From: Candidatus Clavichlamydia salmonicola
Lineage (GTDB): Bacteria > Chlamydiota > Chlamydiia > Chlamydiales > Chlamydiaceae
Assembly: GCF_015356765.1 (NCBI RefSeq)
Contig: NZ_WTCQ01000001.1
Location: 186,001-250,000, forward strand
Direction of reading: 5' to 3'
Length of the DNA stretch: 64,000 nucleotides
In this document: piece by piece, positions 18,011 through 27,648 of the stretch
How positions within the stretch are numbered: position 1 is the first letter of the stretch
Layout: the number at the start of each line of letters is the position of its first letter
Made by a program: the position numbers and the translations under genes
Notes under the pieces: model-generated
Told to the model about the DNA's origin: nothing
The model's input: the letters and a program-made list of their open reading frames with translations, nothing else
Database searches by the model: none

Positions 18011-19432
18011 ATGTTACATATAGCCATTGTAGGACGCCCAAATGTTGGTAAATCTTCTTTATTTAATCGTCTCTGCCGCTGCTCACTTGCTATAGTTTCT
18101 GAAGAAGAAGGCACAACTAGAGATCGTCTTTATGGAGATCTACGCTGTAGAGCTACTACTCAATTAAAATTAATAGATACTGGTGGTATGGATCGTTTTG
18201 GTACAGATCCCTTTAAAGATGGTATTATATATCAAATTAGGCAAGCTGTTAAAGAAGCTGATGCTTTGATTTTTGTTACTGATATTAGATGTGGAATTAC
18301 AGTACAAGATCAAGAAATCGCCAAAGAATTACTTCAAACTGACAAACCTGTAATTGTTGCTGCCAATAAAGCTGAATCTATTCATCACGCTAACCGATCA
18401 TGTGAATTTTATGGTTTAGGCTTTGAACATGTCATTCCCATTTCAGCAGCACATGGTCTTGGAACTGATAATCTACTAGATACTCTTGAGCAAATGATAG
18501 CTCTTCGTAATCCTTCTACTGTTGCTGTAGAAGACCCTCTTCTTAATGATGACTCAGAAAATGAATTTTTAATAGATGCTGAAGATGTGGAAACTCTTGA
18601 AGACAATTCCTCAACTACTCCATCGGCGCCTATTAAAGTGGCTTTAATTGGTAGCCCAAATGTAGGTAAATCTACATTAATCAATGCCCTTATTGGCGAA
18701 GAACGCTGTTTAGCAACAAATATACCTGGTACCACACGTGATAATTTAGATGTTCCATTTATTTTTGATGATATTGCTTTCACGCTTATTGATACTGCTG
18801 GCATACGGAGAAAAAATGTTTTAAAAAGCCCTGCTGATCATATTTCTATTGTACGTTCTGAAAAAGCTATTTCTCGAGCAGATATTTGCTTACTAGTTCT
18901 TGATACAACAAAAGGGCTTTCTGAATTTGAAAAAACTATTTTAAATATCATTGAGAAAAGAGGCAAACCTTCACTTATTATCATTAATAAATGGGATCTT
19001 AATGAAGGTACTCGCATGGAGCACTACCTTCAAGACCTTCGTGGATTCAATAGTTTCTTATCACATGCACCTACAGTCTTTGTTTCAGCTAAACATCATA
19101 AAAATTTACATAAAATTTTTCCTGCTGTTTATGCATTACATCAAAAAGTTCATCATAAAATACCTACACATGGCTTTAATAAACTATTAGAAGAAGCTGT
19201 TTGTACTCATTATCCTCCTTTTATTAATCATCGTAGATTACGCATCTATTTTGCTACTCAAACACGTAACTATTCGCCAGTTCAATTTAACCTTTTTGTT
19301 AATTCAGCATCTTTACTTACAAAGGATTATGAGAAATATTTAAAAAGAGTTATTAGAGAAAAGTATAACTATTATGGCATCCCTTTTGTTTTAAAAATAA
19401 AAGAAAAACCTAAGCAAAATAAAAAAAGTTAA
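18011..19432 (+). CDS. der: Ribosome-assembly GTPase Der (EngA)
   Basis: 473 residues with two tandem GTPase domains, unique to Der. The first has GRPNVGKSS (residues 7-15), DTGG and NKAE; the second has GSPNVGKST (about 214-222), DTAGIRRK and NKWD. A C-terminal KH-like domain (about 365-465) follows. Der acts in maturation of the 50S ribosomal subunit. The linker between the G domains is acidic (about 165-205). CT703 is the counterpart. An AT-rich gap of 120 bp separates it from the nucleotidyltransferase. Confidence 0.96.
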   Translation: MLHIAIVGRPNVGKSSLFNRLCRCSLAIVSEEEGTTRDRLYGDLRCRATTQLKLIDTGGMDRFGTDPFKDGIIYQIRQAVKEADALIFVTDIRCGITVQDQEIAKELLQTDKPVIVAANKAESIHHANRSCEFYGLGFEHVIPISAAHGLGTDNLLDTLEQMIALRNPSTVAVEDPLLNDDSENEFLIDAEDVETLEDNSSTTPSAPIKVALIGSPNVGKSTLINALIGEERCLATNIPGTTRDNLDVPFIFDDIAFTLIDTAGIRRKNVLKSPADHISIVRSEKAISRADICLLVLDTTKGLSEFEKTILNIIEKRGKPSLIIINKWDLNEGTRMEHYLQDLRGFNSFLSHAPTVFVSAKHHKNLHKIFPAVYALHQKVHHKIPTHGFNKLLEEAVCTHYPPFINHRRLRIYFATQTRNYSPVQFNLFVNSASLLTKDYEKYLKRVIREKYNYYGIPFVLKIKEKPKQNKKS

Positions 19433-19514
19433 TGCTTTTGTAATATTTTATTTTTAATAAAAGCCATCTATTGCTATTAAGTACTGTATTAATTGAAACC
19501 ATTTAAAAGACCAT

Positions 19515-19520
19515 GGGAGG
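19515..19520 (+). promoter_or_regulatory. Strong ribosome binding site fixing the start of the CT702-like gene
   Basis: GGGAGG lies 5 bp before the ATG at 19526. The frame is open further up to a TTG at 19493, but the site itself would then be inside the coding region. Confidence 0.75.
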
Positions 19521-19525
19521 ATGTT

Positions 19526-20107
19526 ATGAGTCTTGATACAAATAGTGAAGATGCAGAACAAATCATTGAAGAAACAACTCTTGCTGATACAGCATCAGAA
19601 TCAACGATTGAAGAAATAGATATTCTTGATAATGACAGCACTACTGATAGTACTCAAACTAGTGAAGAAACTACTTTAGATGAATATGTCACCACTGGGA
19701 TTTACACTGAAGAAGGTAATCCTGCTGGTGATATGTTGCTTGTTTTAGGTAAAGATATTCTTGAAACACATGTACGTCAATTTTATCTAGCTGCAAGCAA
19801 TGCTGTATTTGCACGTATTGAAACAGAAGAATGGACATCGTGGTATGCCATTAAAAGTGATAAACCAACAGAACAAGAAAATTTAGATCTAAATACTCTT
19901 TTAGAAACAAATCTTTTTGATCTTACTGGTGTAGAAAAATTTGAAAATCACCCAGAAGGCTTTTCTTCTAGTGAAAATAGCTTACTTTTCTGTGTGCCAG
20001 TAACTGAGGATCATTGTTTGCAATTTTTAGTAGCAGATTCTAGATCTTCATTCTGGGTACGTCACTATACTGATACTACATGGGATATTTGGAATCGTTT
20101 TGTGTGA
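19526..20107 (+). CDS. Hypothetical acidic protein (CT702-like)
   Basis: 193 residues with the start at 19526. The first about 60 residues are very rich in Glu, Asp, Thr and Ser and probably disordered. The rest (about 65-193) looks like a compact globular domain with many aromatic residues and several Trp (WTSWYAI, SSFWVRHY, TTWDIWNRF). No signal peptide, membrane segment or known motif. Position between der and secA matches CT702, of unknown function. It is the last gene of its direction here and is closed by a strong terminator. I cannot assign a role. Confidence 0.75.
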   Translation: MSLDTNSEDAEQIIEETTLADTASESTIEEIDILDNDSTTDSTQTSEETTLDEYVTTGIYTEEGNPAGDMLLVLGKDILETHVRQFYLAASNAVFARIETEEWTSWYAIKSDKPTEQENLDLNTLLETNLFDLTGVEKFENHPEGFSSSENSLLFCVPVTEDHCLQFLVADSRSSFWVRHYTDTTWDIWNRFV

Positions 20108-20133
20108 TTATAACACAAATTTAATCTGAACCA

Positions 20134-20189
20134 AGATTCATACTAAACGTATGCATAAGATATACGTATGGTATGAATCTTTTTTTTAT
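20134..20189 (+). terminator. Strong intrinsic terminator after the CT702-like gene
   Basis: The 10-bp arms AGATTCATAC (20134-20143) and GTATGAATCT (20171-20180) pair perfectly and are followed by eight T. The loop contains a further 5-bp dyad (CGTAT/ATACG), giving a longer compound hairpin. It separates this unit from the convergent secA. Confidence 0.85.
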
Positions 20190-20224
20190 CAATATTTAAT
20201 TTTTACAAAAATATTTTTTTCCAT

Positions 20225-23107
20225 TTACTGAGGATGTAAATTATAATCAAGAGTGCCTCCAAAGGAAGTTCCTCGAGAAGATAATAAAGATGGGGATTGA
20301 TGTGCATTATTTTGGCCTTCTATACCAATATTCAAGCGAATCAAACTTTTAGAAATCTCTTTTCTTAAGTTTTTAGCTAAAAGATTAAATAATAAGAATC
20401 CTTCTTTCTTAAATTCAACCAATGGATCTTTTTGCCCAATGGTCCGAAGATTAACCTCTGTTCTCAATAAATCCATATACTCTAAGTGCGCTTGCCATAG
20501 TCCATCAATATGGGTAACAAACAATGAGCATAATATATCATTATACACGTCTAATACTGAGACTTCTGCTTGTACCTTGAGTAAGTCTGAAGCTGTGGCT
20601 TCGTACTTTTCAGTAAAAAAATCTATTACTGCTTGAGAAGATTTTTTGATCAATAAACTTGGAGTAGAAAAATCTACACTACTCACTTCAATACTTAAGG
20701 GAAATATAGCCATAAAATTTTCTTCAAAAAGAGCATTGCCTAAATGAGATTTTGATTTATCAACACTGTCTTCCACAATATCTACACAAGTTTGTCCTAA
20801 AATATCACAGGCTTTTTCTACAAGGTTCTTTGAAGCTAGTATTTCATTCCTGAACTCATACATTGATTTTCTTTGATGACTCATTACATCATCATATTCT
20901 AGTGTATGTTTTCTAATTGTGTAATTCCGTCCTTCTACTCTTTTTTGAGCTGTTTCTATCAACCTATTTAACATTCTATCAGAAATAGCTGCTCCTTCAG
21001 GTGGCCTAAAACGACGAATCAATGCATTCATCTTAGGTGAAGCAAAGAGCCTCATTAATTGGTCTTCAAATGAAAGAAAGAATTTAGCACTACCTGGATC
21101 ACCCAATCGAGCACATCGACCACGTAATTGCCTATCAATTCTTCTTGATTGATTCCTTGTTGTCCCTATAACGTACAACCCACCTAATACAGCAGTACCT
21201 TCTTGCAACTTAATATCAGTACCACGACCAGCCATATTTGTAGCAACTGTGACAGCACCTTTAGCACCTGCTTGAGCAATAATTTCAGCTTCTTGAGCAT
21301 GATTTTTAGCATTTAAAACTGCATGTGGAATATTAGATCTCTTCAAAATTCGAGAAAGCTTTTCAGAAATTTCTACAGATTCTGTTCCAACTAAAATAGG
21401 ACGCCCTTTACGGTGCACGTCTTCTATCTCTTTTAAAATTGCTTGGTACTTTTCCCTTTCTGTCATGTAAAATTCATCATTAGAATCAATACGACGACAC
21501 ATTTTATATGTTGGAATTTGTAAAACATGTAATTTATAAATTTCTTTAAATTCAGACGATTCTGTAATAGCTGTTCCTGTCATCCCTGCCAATTTAGTAT
21601 ATAAGCGAAAATAATTTTGCAGAGTGACTGTTGCGTATGTCTGTGTTTCTTTTTGTACTTTTAAGCATTCTTTAGCTTCAATAGCCTGATGTAATCCATC
21701 ACTAAAACGACGTCCTGGCTGAGGTCGTCCTGTATGTTCATCAATAATAATGATTTTTCCATGCTCAATAATATAATCCACATCTTTCTCCATAAGAAGA
21801 TGTGCCCTTAACAATTGATGTAAATTATGAGCTCTTTCTTTGCGCTTTATGTCTTCTTCATTTACTTCTAATTTTTTTTGGGTCTTATCTTGTAAAGATA
21901 ATGAACTATCTTCATCGATATGAAAATAGGCTTCCCCTAAATCAAGCATTATAAAATCATCAACTGATCCTTCTTGTAAACGACTCCATTCCTGAATACC
22001 TTTATCAGTAAGTTCAAATTCATTCCCTTTTTCATCCAATACAAAAAATAAAACAGATAAAATACGAGTCTTTTCTTCTTTGTTTTGGTCATTATGATAA
22101 TAAAGATCCCACTTATCAATAAGGACTCTTATATCTGGATTCTCCCGAGCTTGACGTACTATAGGATTCAATGGCATTCCTTTACTAATAAGCCATAATT
22201 TTTGTGTAGCCTCATTAAGCTTTTCTAAAGATTTTTTATCTTTAGGGAGTATCTCTAAATCCCAAAACATCATTATTGTATTTTTGGCTTTCTCTGCCAT
22301 AGATGTACAAAGCTCTCTTTGAGAGCGTACTAACTGTGCTACATCCTCCTTTAATACATCATACATTTGTGAGCTTTTAGTTGATGGCCCTGAAATAATT
22401 AAAGGCGTCCTTGCTTCATCAATCAAAACTGAATCTATTTCATCAATTATAGCAAAATTAAAACCTCGTTGAACTTGCTCATCTTTAGATGTTGCCATTG
22501 CATTATCCCGAAGATAGTCAAATCCAAATTCTGAAGCAGTCCCATAGACTACATCTCTTTGATAAATTTCTTTTCTATTAGCCAAAGGAATATCTTGAGT
22601 TAAAACTCCTAAAGATAGCCCTAATAATTTTAAAACAGCACCCACCCATTCAGAATCTCTTTGTGCTAAATAATCATTTACAGTAACTAAATGGACAGAT
22701 TGTCCAGAAAGTGCATTAAGATATAGTGGCATAGAAGCTGTTAATGTCTTTCCTTCTCCTGTTTGCATTTCTGAGATATAGCCCTTATGCATAGCTATAG
22801 CTCCTAAAACCTGTACATCATAAGGGATCATATCCCATTTTTGATCATATCCAGAAACAGCTATTTCTCTGCCAACCATAAGACGACAAGCTTGTTTTAC
22901 TAGCCCATACGCTTCTGGAAGTAGCATATCTAACGTTTCTCCCTGGATGTATCTTTCTTTCAATTCACAAGTTTTATTTTGTAAATCTTTTTCACTGAAA
23001 AAAACATATGTTTTTTCCCAATGTGAAACCTTTTCTACAATTTTTCTAAACCGTCGTAAAACACGATCTTGAGAAGAACCAAAACATTTTTTTATTAAAC
23101 CAAACAT
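20225..23107 (-). CDS. secA: Preprotein translocase ATPase SecA
   Basis: About 960 residues. Motifs include Walker A MQTGEGKT, the DEAD-box segment IIDEIDSVLIDEARTP, the AGMTGTA region and the second nucleotide-binding domain TNMAGRGTDIKL with GGLYVIGTTR and DRQLRGRCARLGDPG. SecA drives post-translational export through SecYEG, needed here for PorB, GspD and other exported proteins. The C-terminus (about 930-960) has no zinc-binding cysteines. Start: the frame is open to a GTG at 23149, but similarity to SecA begins with MFGLIKKCFGS, so I place the ATG at 23107 (ATG 23113 is also possible); none has a good ribosome binding site. Matches CT701. Confidence 0.95.
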   Translation of the reverse strand: MFGLIKKCFGSSQDRVLRRFRKIVEKVSHWEKTYVFFSEKDLQNKTCELKERYIQGETLDMLLPEAYGLVKQACRLMVGREIAVSGYDQKWDMIPYDVQVLGAIAMHKGYISEMQTGEGKTLTASMPLYLNALSGQSVHLVTVNDYLAQRDSEWVGAVLKLLGLSLGVLTQDIPLANRKEIYQRDVVYGTASEFGFDYLRDNAMATSKDEQVQRGFNFAIIDEIDSVLIDEARTPLIISGPSTKSSQMYDVLKEDVAQLVRSQRELCTSMAEKAKNTIMMFWDLEILPKDKKSLEKLNEATQKLWLISKGMPLNPIVRQARENPDIRVLIDKWDLYYHNDQNKEEKTRILSVLFFVLDEKGNEFELTDKGIQEWSRLQEGSVDDFIMLDLGEAYFHIDEDSSLSLQDKTQKKLEVNEEDIKRKERAHNLHQLLRAHLLMEKDVDYIIEHGKIIIIDEHTGRPQPGRRFSDGLHQAIEAKECLKVQKETQTYATVTLQNYFRLYTKLAGMTGTAITESSEFKEIYKLHVLQIPTYKMCRRIDSNDEFYMTEREKYQAILKEIEDVHRKGRPILVGTESVEISEKLSRILKRSNIPHAVLNAKNHAQEAEIIAQAGAKGAVTVATNMAGRGTDIKLQEGTAVLGGLYVIGTTRNQSRRIDRQLRGRCARLGDPGSAKFFLSFEDQLMRLFASPKMNALIRRFRPPEGAAISDRMLNRLIETAQKRVEGRNYTIRKHTLEYDDVMSHQRKSMYEFRNEILASKNLVEKACDILGQTCVDIVEDSVDKSKSHLGNALFEENFMAIFPLSIEVSSVDFSTPSLLIKKSSQAVIDFFTEKYEATASDLLKVQAEVSVLDVYNDILCSLFVTHIDGLWQAHLEYMDLLRTEVNLRTIGQKDPLVEFKKEGFLLFNLLAKNLRKEISKSLIRLNIGIEGQNNAHQSPSLLSSRGTSFGGTLDYNLHPQ

Positions 23108-23257
23108 GAGCATGCACGCAAATTGCAAAAACATTTTTTCTGTACCCACTCAGCAGAGAAAAAAGTGTCCTAATTGAAAAAGTCAAAGTTTATACAAATC
23201 AAAAAAAAAAATCTTCTTAAAGACCATTTCTCATACATGAATATACAAGATAGTAAC

Positions 23258-24562
23258 CTAGGCAGCCAAGGTTTGATCCACTGATGCCTCTCCAAAAATA
23301 CGCCTTCGTCTCGTTCCTTTCCAAGATATAGGTGGTCTATTGTTTCTAATAGCGTCTCTTTTATCAGAAAATATCCGTTGTTGACAGGCATTAAAAATAT
23401 CTAATGCAGCATCACTTTTTTCTATTTCCATAATTATTTGCGCCATCTTTAATCCTTCCTCTGGAGACAAAAATCTTGATAATCCTTTAGAAAAAAGTCG
23501 TGCTAAAGCTTTATATGCAGCAGTATAATTTTTATACTCTGCTAACAATTTTAAATAAATTGTTTCTGCTTTTTGCCATTTTTTTTGATATTCACAAGCT
23601 AGTCCATAATATAACATTACATTAGGGTCTCTAGCACTTTGTGTTTGTAAATTTAATACTGAAGATAAGTATTCTTCAGCAAGAAAGAAGGCTCCTTCCC
23701 TTAAAGCGCATAGTCCTGCATGCTTTAAAATAAAAGGAGAAAAGGCTCCTTTGGACAAAGAAGCTTGATAAATTAAAAATGCCTTATGGTAATGACCCTT
23801 GTCTTCTGCACATAAACCTAACCCAAATAATCCTGCTGCCATGGATCCAGTTTTTTTCTGTAATAACATTTTAAAAAAATGGGTTGCTTGATCAACATTT
23901 CCTAATTTTCTAGATAAATGTCCCAATTTTTCTAAGATTTGCCCTTTTTCTTTTCCACTGTCTAAAGCTTTTTCATACATAATAAAAGATTGGGCCCAAT
24001 CTTGAAGCTCAAATAATACCTGCCCTAATAGTTCCCATACTTCAGATGATGGTAAAATTTTTGATAACGGCTGTAAAATTGATAAACTTTTATGAAATTG
24101 CCCTGAAAATAGTAAAGCTTTTGCATAACTTAATCTATCTCCTTCTTCCCAAATTAAAGAAAAAGCTCTTTCAAATGAAGAAAGGGCTTCTTCTGTATTA
24201 CCAAAAGATAAAGATGCTAAAGCTTTTTCAAGAGAAAATCGTTTTTCATCAGGAAACAACTCAATGCCTTCATGAACAATATTTAAGGCTGCTGCAAATC
24301 GATTAGTATGTCTATACAGATAGGAAAAAAATAATAAAGTTTGGCGGTAATAACGACGATCTTTAGATAATTTTTTAAGAGCATGTTCTGCTTTTTCCCA
24401 TTGCTCTAAAGAGAAAAAATAACCAACATCTTTTAATAAATCATCTGAAGATCGCAATATGGGTATCTTAGAAAGATGCAACATACGGGATCGAAACTTG
24501 AGTCCTAAACAGACAACAAGTCCAAAAAATAATCCAATAAACGAAAAAGACAGGACCAACAT
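23258..24562 (-). CDS. Membrane-anchored TPR protein (CT700-like)
   Basis: 434 residues. An N-terminal hydrophobic segment (about residues 2-24) anchors it. From about 45 to 380 there are helix-turn-helix units with the TPR spacing of small and aromatic residues (for example AWSFIMYEKAL-like and YHKAFLIYQASL), interrupted irregularly. TPRs are protein-binding scaffolds. Position between secA and psd matches CT700, which has no assigned function. The last 30 residues are basic (SWKGTRRRRIFG). Confidence 0.75.
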   Translation of the reverse strand: MLVLSFSFIGLFFGLVVCLGLKFRSRMLHLSKIPILRSSDDLLKDVGYFFSLEQWEKAEHALKKLSKDRRYYRQTLLFFSYLYRHTNRFAAALNIVHEGIELFPDEKRFSLEKALASLSFGNTEEALSSFERAFSLIWEEGDRLSYAKALLFSGQFHKSLSILQPLSKILPSSEVWELLGQVLFELQDWAQSFIMYEKALDSGKEKGQILEKLGHLSRKLGNVDQATHFFKMLLQKKTGSMAAGLFGLGLCAEDKGHYHKAFLIYQASLSKGAFSPFILKHAGLCALREGAFFLAEEYLSSVLNLQTQSARDPNVMLYYGLACEYQKKWQKAETIYLKLLAEYKNYTAAYKALARLFSKGLSRFLSPEEGLKMAQIIMEIEKSDAALDIFNACQQRIFSDKRDAIRNNRPPISWKGTRRRRIFGEASVDQTLAA

Positions 24563-24632
24563 GACACAACGTCAATACAAATAACCTAGCATATCCTGAC
24601 ATATCAAAATATGTCTTTAAAATCGAGCTTAA

Positions 24633-25553
24633 TTACTTAGAAATAACCTTTCCTAATGATTGGCCCATGAAACATAGTGTTTCTATTTTTTTCAATGAAT
24701 TCTCTACAAGATCTTTATCAAAAAAAATAGTGTTTTTTTTAAACAAAGCTACTACAGTTGACCCTCCAAAAGAAAAGTATCCTTTTTCTTCTCCTTTAGA
24801 ATAAAATTGCCCTGGTTTGTAGGTTTGTTTAATAGACCCTACATTCAAAGCACCTACTTCAATAAACAGCACTTTTCCACACACTTCATTATTAAGCACT
24901 GTAATGGCTCGTTTATTCATTGTGAACACTTCAAAATAATTTTTAATAGCCCAGGGGTGAATTGAATGAAGATCTCCTTGAATTAGATAAGATTTTTCTG
25001 GAATGCAATCACACATAAAGTGAAATCGATGATAATCCACTGGAGCAAGACGCGCGACTAAAATACTTCCATCTGAAAACTCTTCTGCTAATTTTTCATC
25101 TCCTAAAAAATTTTTAAGAGAAAATTTTCTGCCCTTTATTAGCAAATCATCCATCTGACTTCCATCTGGGTAAACTAAAAATCGCCCATCAACAGGTGCT
25201 ACAAAAAGATCTGCTCCTCCTGGAGCAATTGGACGTTGGCTCTTTTTTAATTTTCGCGTGAAAAAATGATTAAAAGATTTATATTGACTTGGCAATAAAG
25301 TACTTTCATTTACATTAATGTCATACTTTTTGACAAATGATGCAATTTTATATCTAGTAAATGGAAGCTTTTGCCAAGTGCCATATAATGAACACAGCCA
25401 TCGCCAACTAACGCCAGCTAAAACAGCCACTAGATTTGTAGACCACTTTTGGCCATAACAAAAACGCATAGATCGTTCTGAATAAATTTTTTCTATTCTT
25501 AACTCTCCAGACAACCTATCTATGTAATATACTGGATAAAATTTTTTTGACAC
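24633..25553 (-). CDS. psd: Phosphatidylserine decarboxylase proenzyme
   Basis: 306 residues. Conserved segments include YKSFNHFFTRKLK, PVDGRFLVY, ARLAPVDYHRFHF, the ALNVGSI stretch and FGGSTVV near the C-terminus. The GGST motif is the self-cleavage site: the chain is cut before the serine, which becomes the catalytic pyruvoyl group. The enzyme makes phosphatidylethanolamine at the inner membrane. Start: an upstream ATG at 25598 lacks a ribosome binding site and adds 15 hydrophobic residues absent from relatives, whereas GTG at 25553 has AGGAG 5 bp upstream and gives the usual length of about 300. Matches CT699. Confidence 0.93.
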   Translation of the reverse strand: MSKKFYPVYYIDRLSGELRIEKIYSERSMRFCYGQKWSTNLVAVLAGVSWRWLCSLYGTWQKLPFTRYKIASFVKKYDINVNESTLLPSQYKSFNHFFTRKLKKSQRPIAPGGADLFVAPVDGRFLVYPDGSQMDDLLIKGRKFSLKNFLGDEKLAEEFSDGSILVARLAPVDYHRFHFMCDCIPEKSYLIQGDLHSIHPWAIKNYFEVFTMNKRAITVLNNEVCGKVLFIEVGALNVGSIKQTYKPGQFYSKGEEKGYFSFGGSTVVALFKKNTIFFDKDLVENSLKKIETLCFMGQSLGKVISK

Positions 25554-25558
25554 ACTAT

Positions 25559-25563
25559 CTCCT
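25559..25563 (-). promoter_or_regulatory. Ribosome binding site deciding the psd start
   Basis: AGGAG on the minus strand lies 5 bp before the GTG at 25553. Confidence 0.65.
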
Positions 25564-25656
25564 ACTATTATGCAAAAGAAGAAGATTGAAATTTTCATTG
25601 TAACAAGATATAGTCATCTGAAATAAACAACGCTTTTTTTTGTAAATTTTTTCTTT

Positions 25657-27033
25657 ATGGCCTTGTTTTCTCTTCAGGATACTATTGCTGCTCTTGCCAC
25701 TGCTCCAGGAGAGGGGGGAGTTGCAATAGTACGTATTTCTGGTCCTAATTCCATTAATATAGCAGAAAAAGTATTTTCTGGAATGGTCTCTTCTTTCCCT
25801 TCTCATACTGTAAATTTTGGCAAAATTCTACTAGAGGATGGCTCTGTTATTGACTCTGGCCTACTTTTAGTAATGAAAAACCCTAATTCCTATACAGGAG
25901 AAGATATTGTAGAAATTCAATGTCATGGAGGACACTTTACTTCTCATAATATTTTAAATCATTTATTTAAGCTAGGCGTTCGTCAAGCAAGCCCAGGAGA
26001 ATTTACTTTCCGTGCATTTATAAATGGAAAAATGGATTTATCTCAAGCAGAAGCAGTTCAACAACTCGTTTGCGCAAAAAATTCTCTCGCTGCAAAATTT
26101 GCGCATCGCCAATTAGAAGGCTCTCTTTCAAAAAAAATTCTATTTTTTCAAAAGAACATTACATCTATTTTAGTGATATCTGAAGCATTTTTAGATTTTC
26201 CTGAAGATGACATTGATTTTCATGCTCTAAAAGATGCTAAAAATCAATTAAATGAAATTATTACATCCATAAAAGAGTTATTAGGAACCTTTGATACCAC
26301 TCGGAAAATTTCACAAGGCTTTATAGTTGGGATTATTGGCGCCCCTAATGTTGGGAAATCTTCACTCATGAACACTTTACTGGAAAAAAACCGTGCTATT
26401 GTTACTCCAATAGCTGGGACAACTAGAGATACTATTGAAGAAGAATTTCTTTTAGAAGGGCGTTTATTAAAATTAACTGATACTGCTGGCATAAGAGAAA
26501 TAAGGGATCCCATTGAAGAAGAAGGTATCCAACGATCAAAACAAGTGGAACAAGAAGCTGATATTATTCTTTGGGTTGTTGATGCATCTCAACAAGAATT
26601 AACAAATTCTGAAAAAATACTTTTTCATTCTTTAGATCAGAAAAAAACTTTATTACTAATGAATAAATCTGATTTATTAGATACACCTACAACAAACCCT
26701 GCTCAATCTTGGACTGGAAAACAACTTTCTACGTCTACGTTGACTAAAAATGGGCTTAGTGGTCTTAAGCAAGAGATCGCCAATTTTGTAAATATTGCCC
26801 TTCATCAACACCAAAACCATACAGCTTGCTTAGTTTCTCATCGCCATTTCTTAGCCCTTACAGATGCTCTTATTCATTTAGAAAAAGCTTATAAAGAAAT
26901 TAATCATGGCGCTTTTGAAATTACTGCTGCTGACTTACGTTGTGCCTTAGCTGAAACAGGAAAAATTATTGGTACAGATGTTACAGAAACTATTCTTTCT
27001 GAAATTTTTAGTCGTTTTTGCATAGGCAAATAA
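25657..27033 (+). CDS. mnmE: tRNA modification GTPase MnmE (TrmE)
   Basis: 458 residues in the MnmE layout. The N-terminal tetrahydrofolate-binding domain has APGEGGVAIVRISG and the GEFTFRAFINGKMDL motif. A helical domain carries an inserted G domain (GAPNVGKSS at about 227-235, DTAGIRE, NKSD). The C-terminus ends FCIGK, whose cysteine is conserved for activity. With MnmG it makes the 5-carboxymethylaminomethyl modification of wobble uridine in tRNAs. It diverges from psd and abuts nth with no gap between stop and ATG, so the two are cotranscribed (CT698-CT697). Confidence 0.96.
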   Translation: MALFSLQDTIAALATAPGEGGVAIVRISGPNSINIAEKVFSGMVSSFPSHTVNFGKILLEDGSVIDSGLLLVMKNPNSYTGEDIVEIQCHGGHFTSHNILNHLFKLGVRQASPGEFTFRAFINGKMDLSQAEAVQQLVCAKNSLAAKFAHRQLEGSLSKKILFFQKNITSILVISEAFLDFPEDDIDFHALKDAKNQLNEIITSIKELLGTFDTTRKISQGFIVGIIGAPNVGKSSLMNTLLEKNRAIVTPIAGTTRDTIEEEFLLEGRLLKLTDTAGIREIRDPIEEEGIQRSKQVEQEADIILWVVDASQQELTNSEKILFHSLDQKKTLLLMNKSDLLDTPTTNPAQSWTGKQLSTSTLTKNGLSGLKQEIANFVNIALHQHQNHTACLVSHRHFLALTDALIHLEKAYKEINHGAFEITAADLRCALAETGKIIGTDVTETILSEIFSRFCIGK

Positions 27034-27648
27034 ATGCGCTTCAAGCAAAAAATAAAATTTATTTCCCAAACGCTTGATAAATTTTTCCCCTACCCTCCTA
27101 TTCCCCTACAACATCAAGATCCTTACACACTATTAATAGCTGTCCTTCTTTCTGGTCATTCTACTGATGCAACGACCAATAAAGTTACTCCTGCCTTATT
27201 TGCTATTGCTAATACTCCTGAAAAAATGGCCTCTCTTTCCCAAAGTTCCATTCAAGATATCATTCGTCCCTGTGGTTTATCAGAAAGAAAATCTTTTTTT
27301 ATTCATGCTCTATCTGTAGATTTGGCTACTATTTATCAAAGTAAAGTGCCTTCTTCACTAAAGGAACTCACCAGCCTTCCAGGCGTTGGACAAAAAACAG
27401 CTGAAGTGGTCAGAGCCCAAGCATTTCAAATTCCAGCATTTCCTGTAGATACGCATATTCTAAGGCTAGCTCATCGATGGACACTTTCTGAAAAAAAAAC
27501 TCCTTCGGCAGTGTCTGCTGATTTATGCCTTTTATTTCCTAAAAGACATTGGATCAAGTTACATTTACAATTTATTTATTTTGCCCGTAAATTTTGTCCT
27601 GCACGTTTTCATAATCCCTTAAAATGCCCTATTTGCAAGCAATTATAA
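27034..27648 (+). CDS. nth: Endonuclease III family DNA glycosylase
   Basis: 204 residues. The helix-hairpin-helix LPGVGQKTAEVV supplies the catalytic lysine, and VDTHILRLAHRW supplies the catalytic aspartate. The enzyme removes oxidised pyrimidines and cuts abasic sites. The C-terminal Fe-S loop is abnormal: the usual pattern is C-x6-C-x2-C-x5-C, but here I see C188-x9-C198-x2-C201 and the protein ends three residues later, so the fourth cysteine is missing. The cluster may be lost or altered. The ATG follows the mnmE stop directly. Confidence 0.92.
   Translation: MRFKQKIKFISQTLDKFFPYPPIPLQHQDPYTLLIAVLLSGHSTDATTNKVTPALFAIANTPEKMASLSQSSIQDIIRPCGLSERKSFFIHALSVDLATIYQSKVPSSLKELTSLPGVGQKTAEVVRAQAFQIPAFPVDTHILRLAHRWTLSEKKTPSAVSADLCLLFPKRHWIKLHLQFIYFARKFCPARFHNPLKCPICKQL

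Noticed and set aside
23170-23391. 73-codon minus-strand ORF downstream of the TPR gene
   Set aside because: Most of it overlaps the TPR gene in another frame and it has no ribosome binding site.
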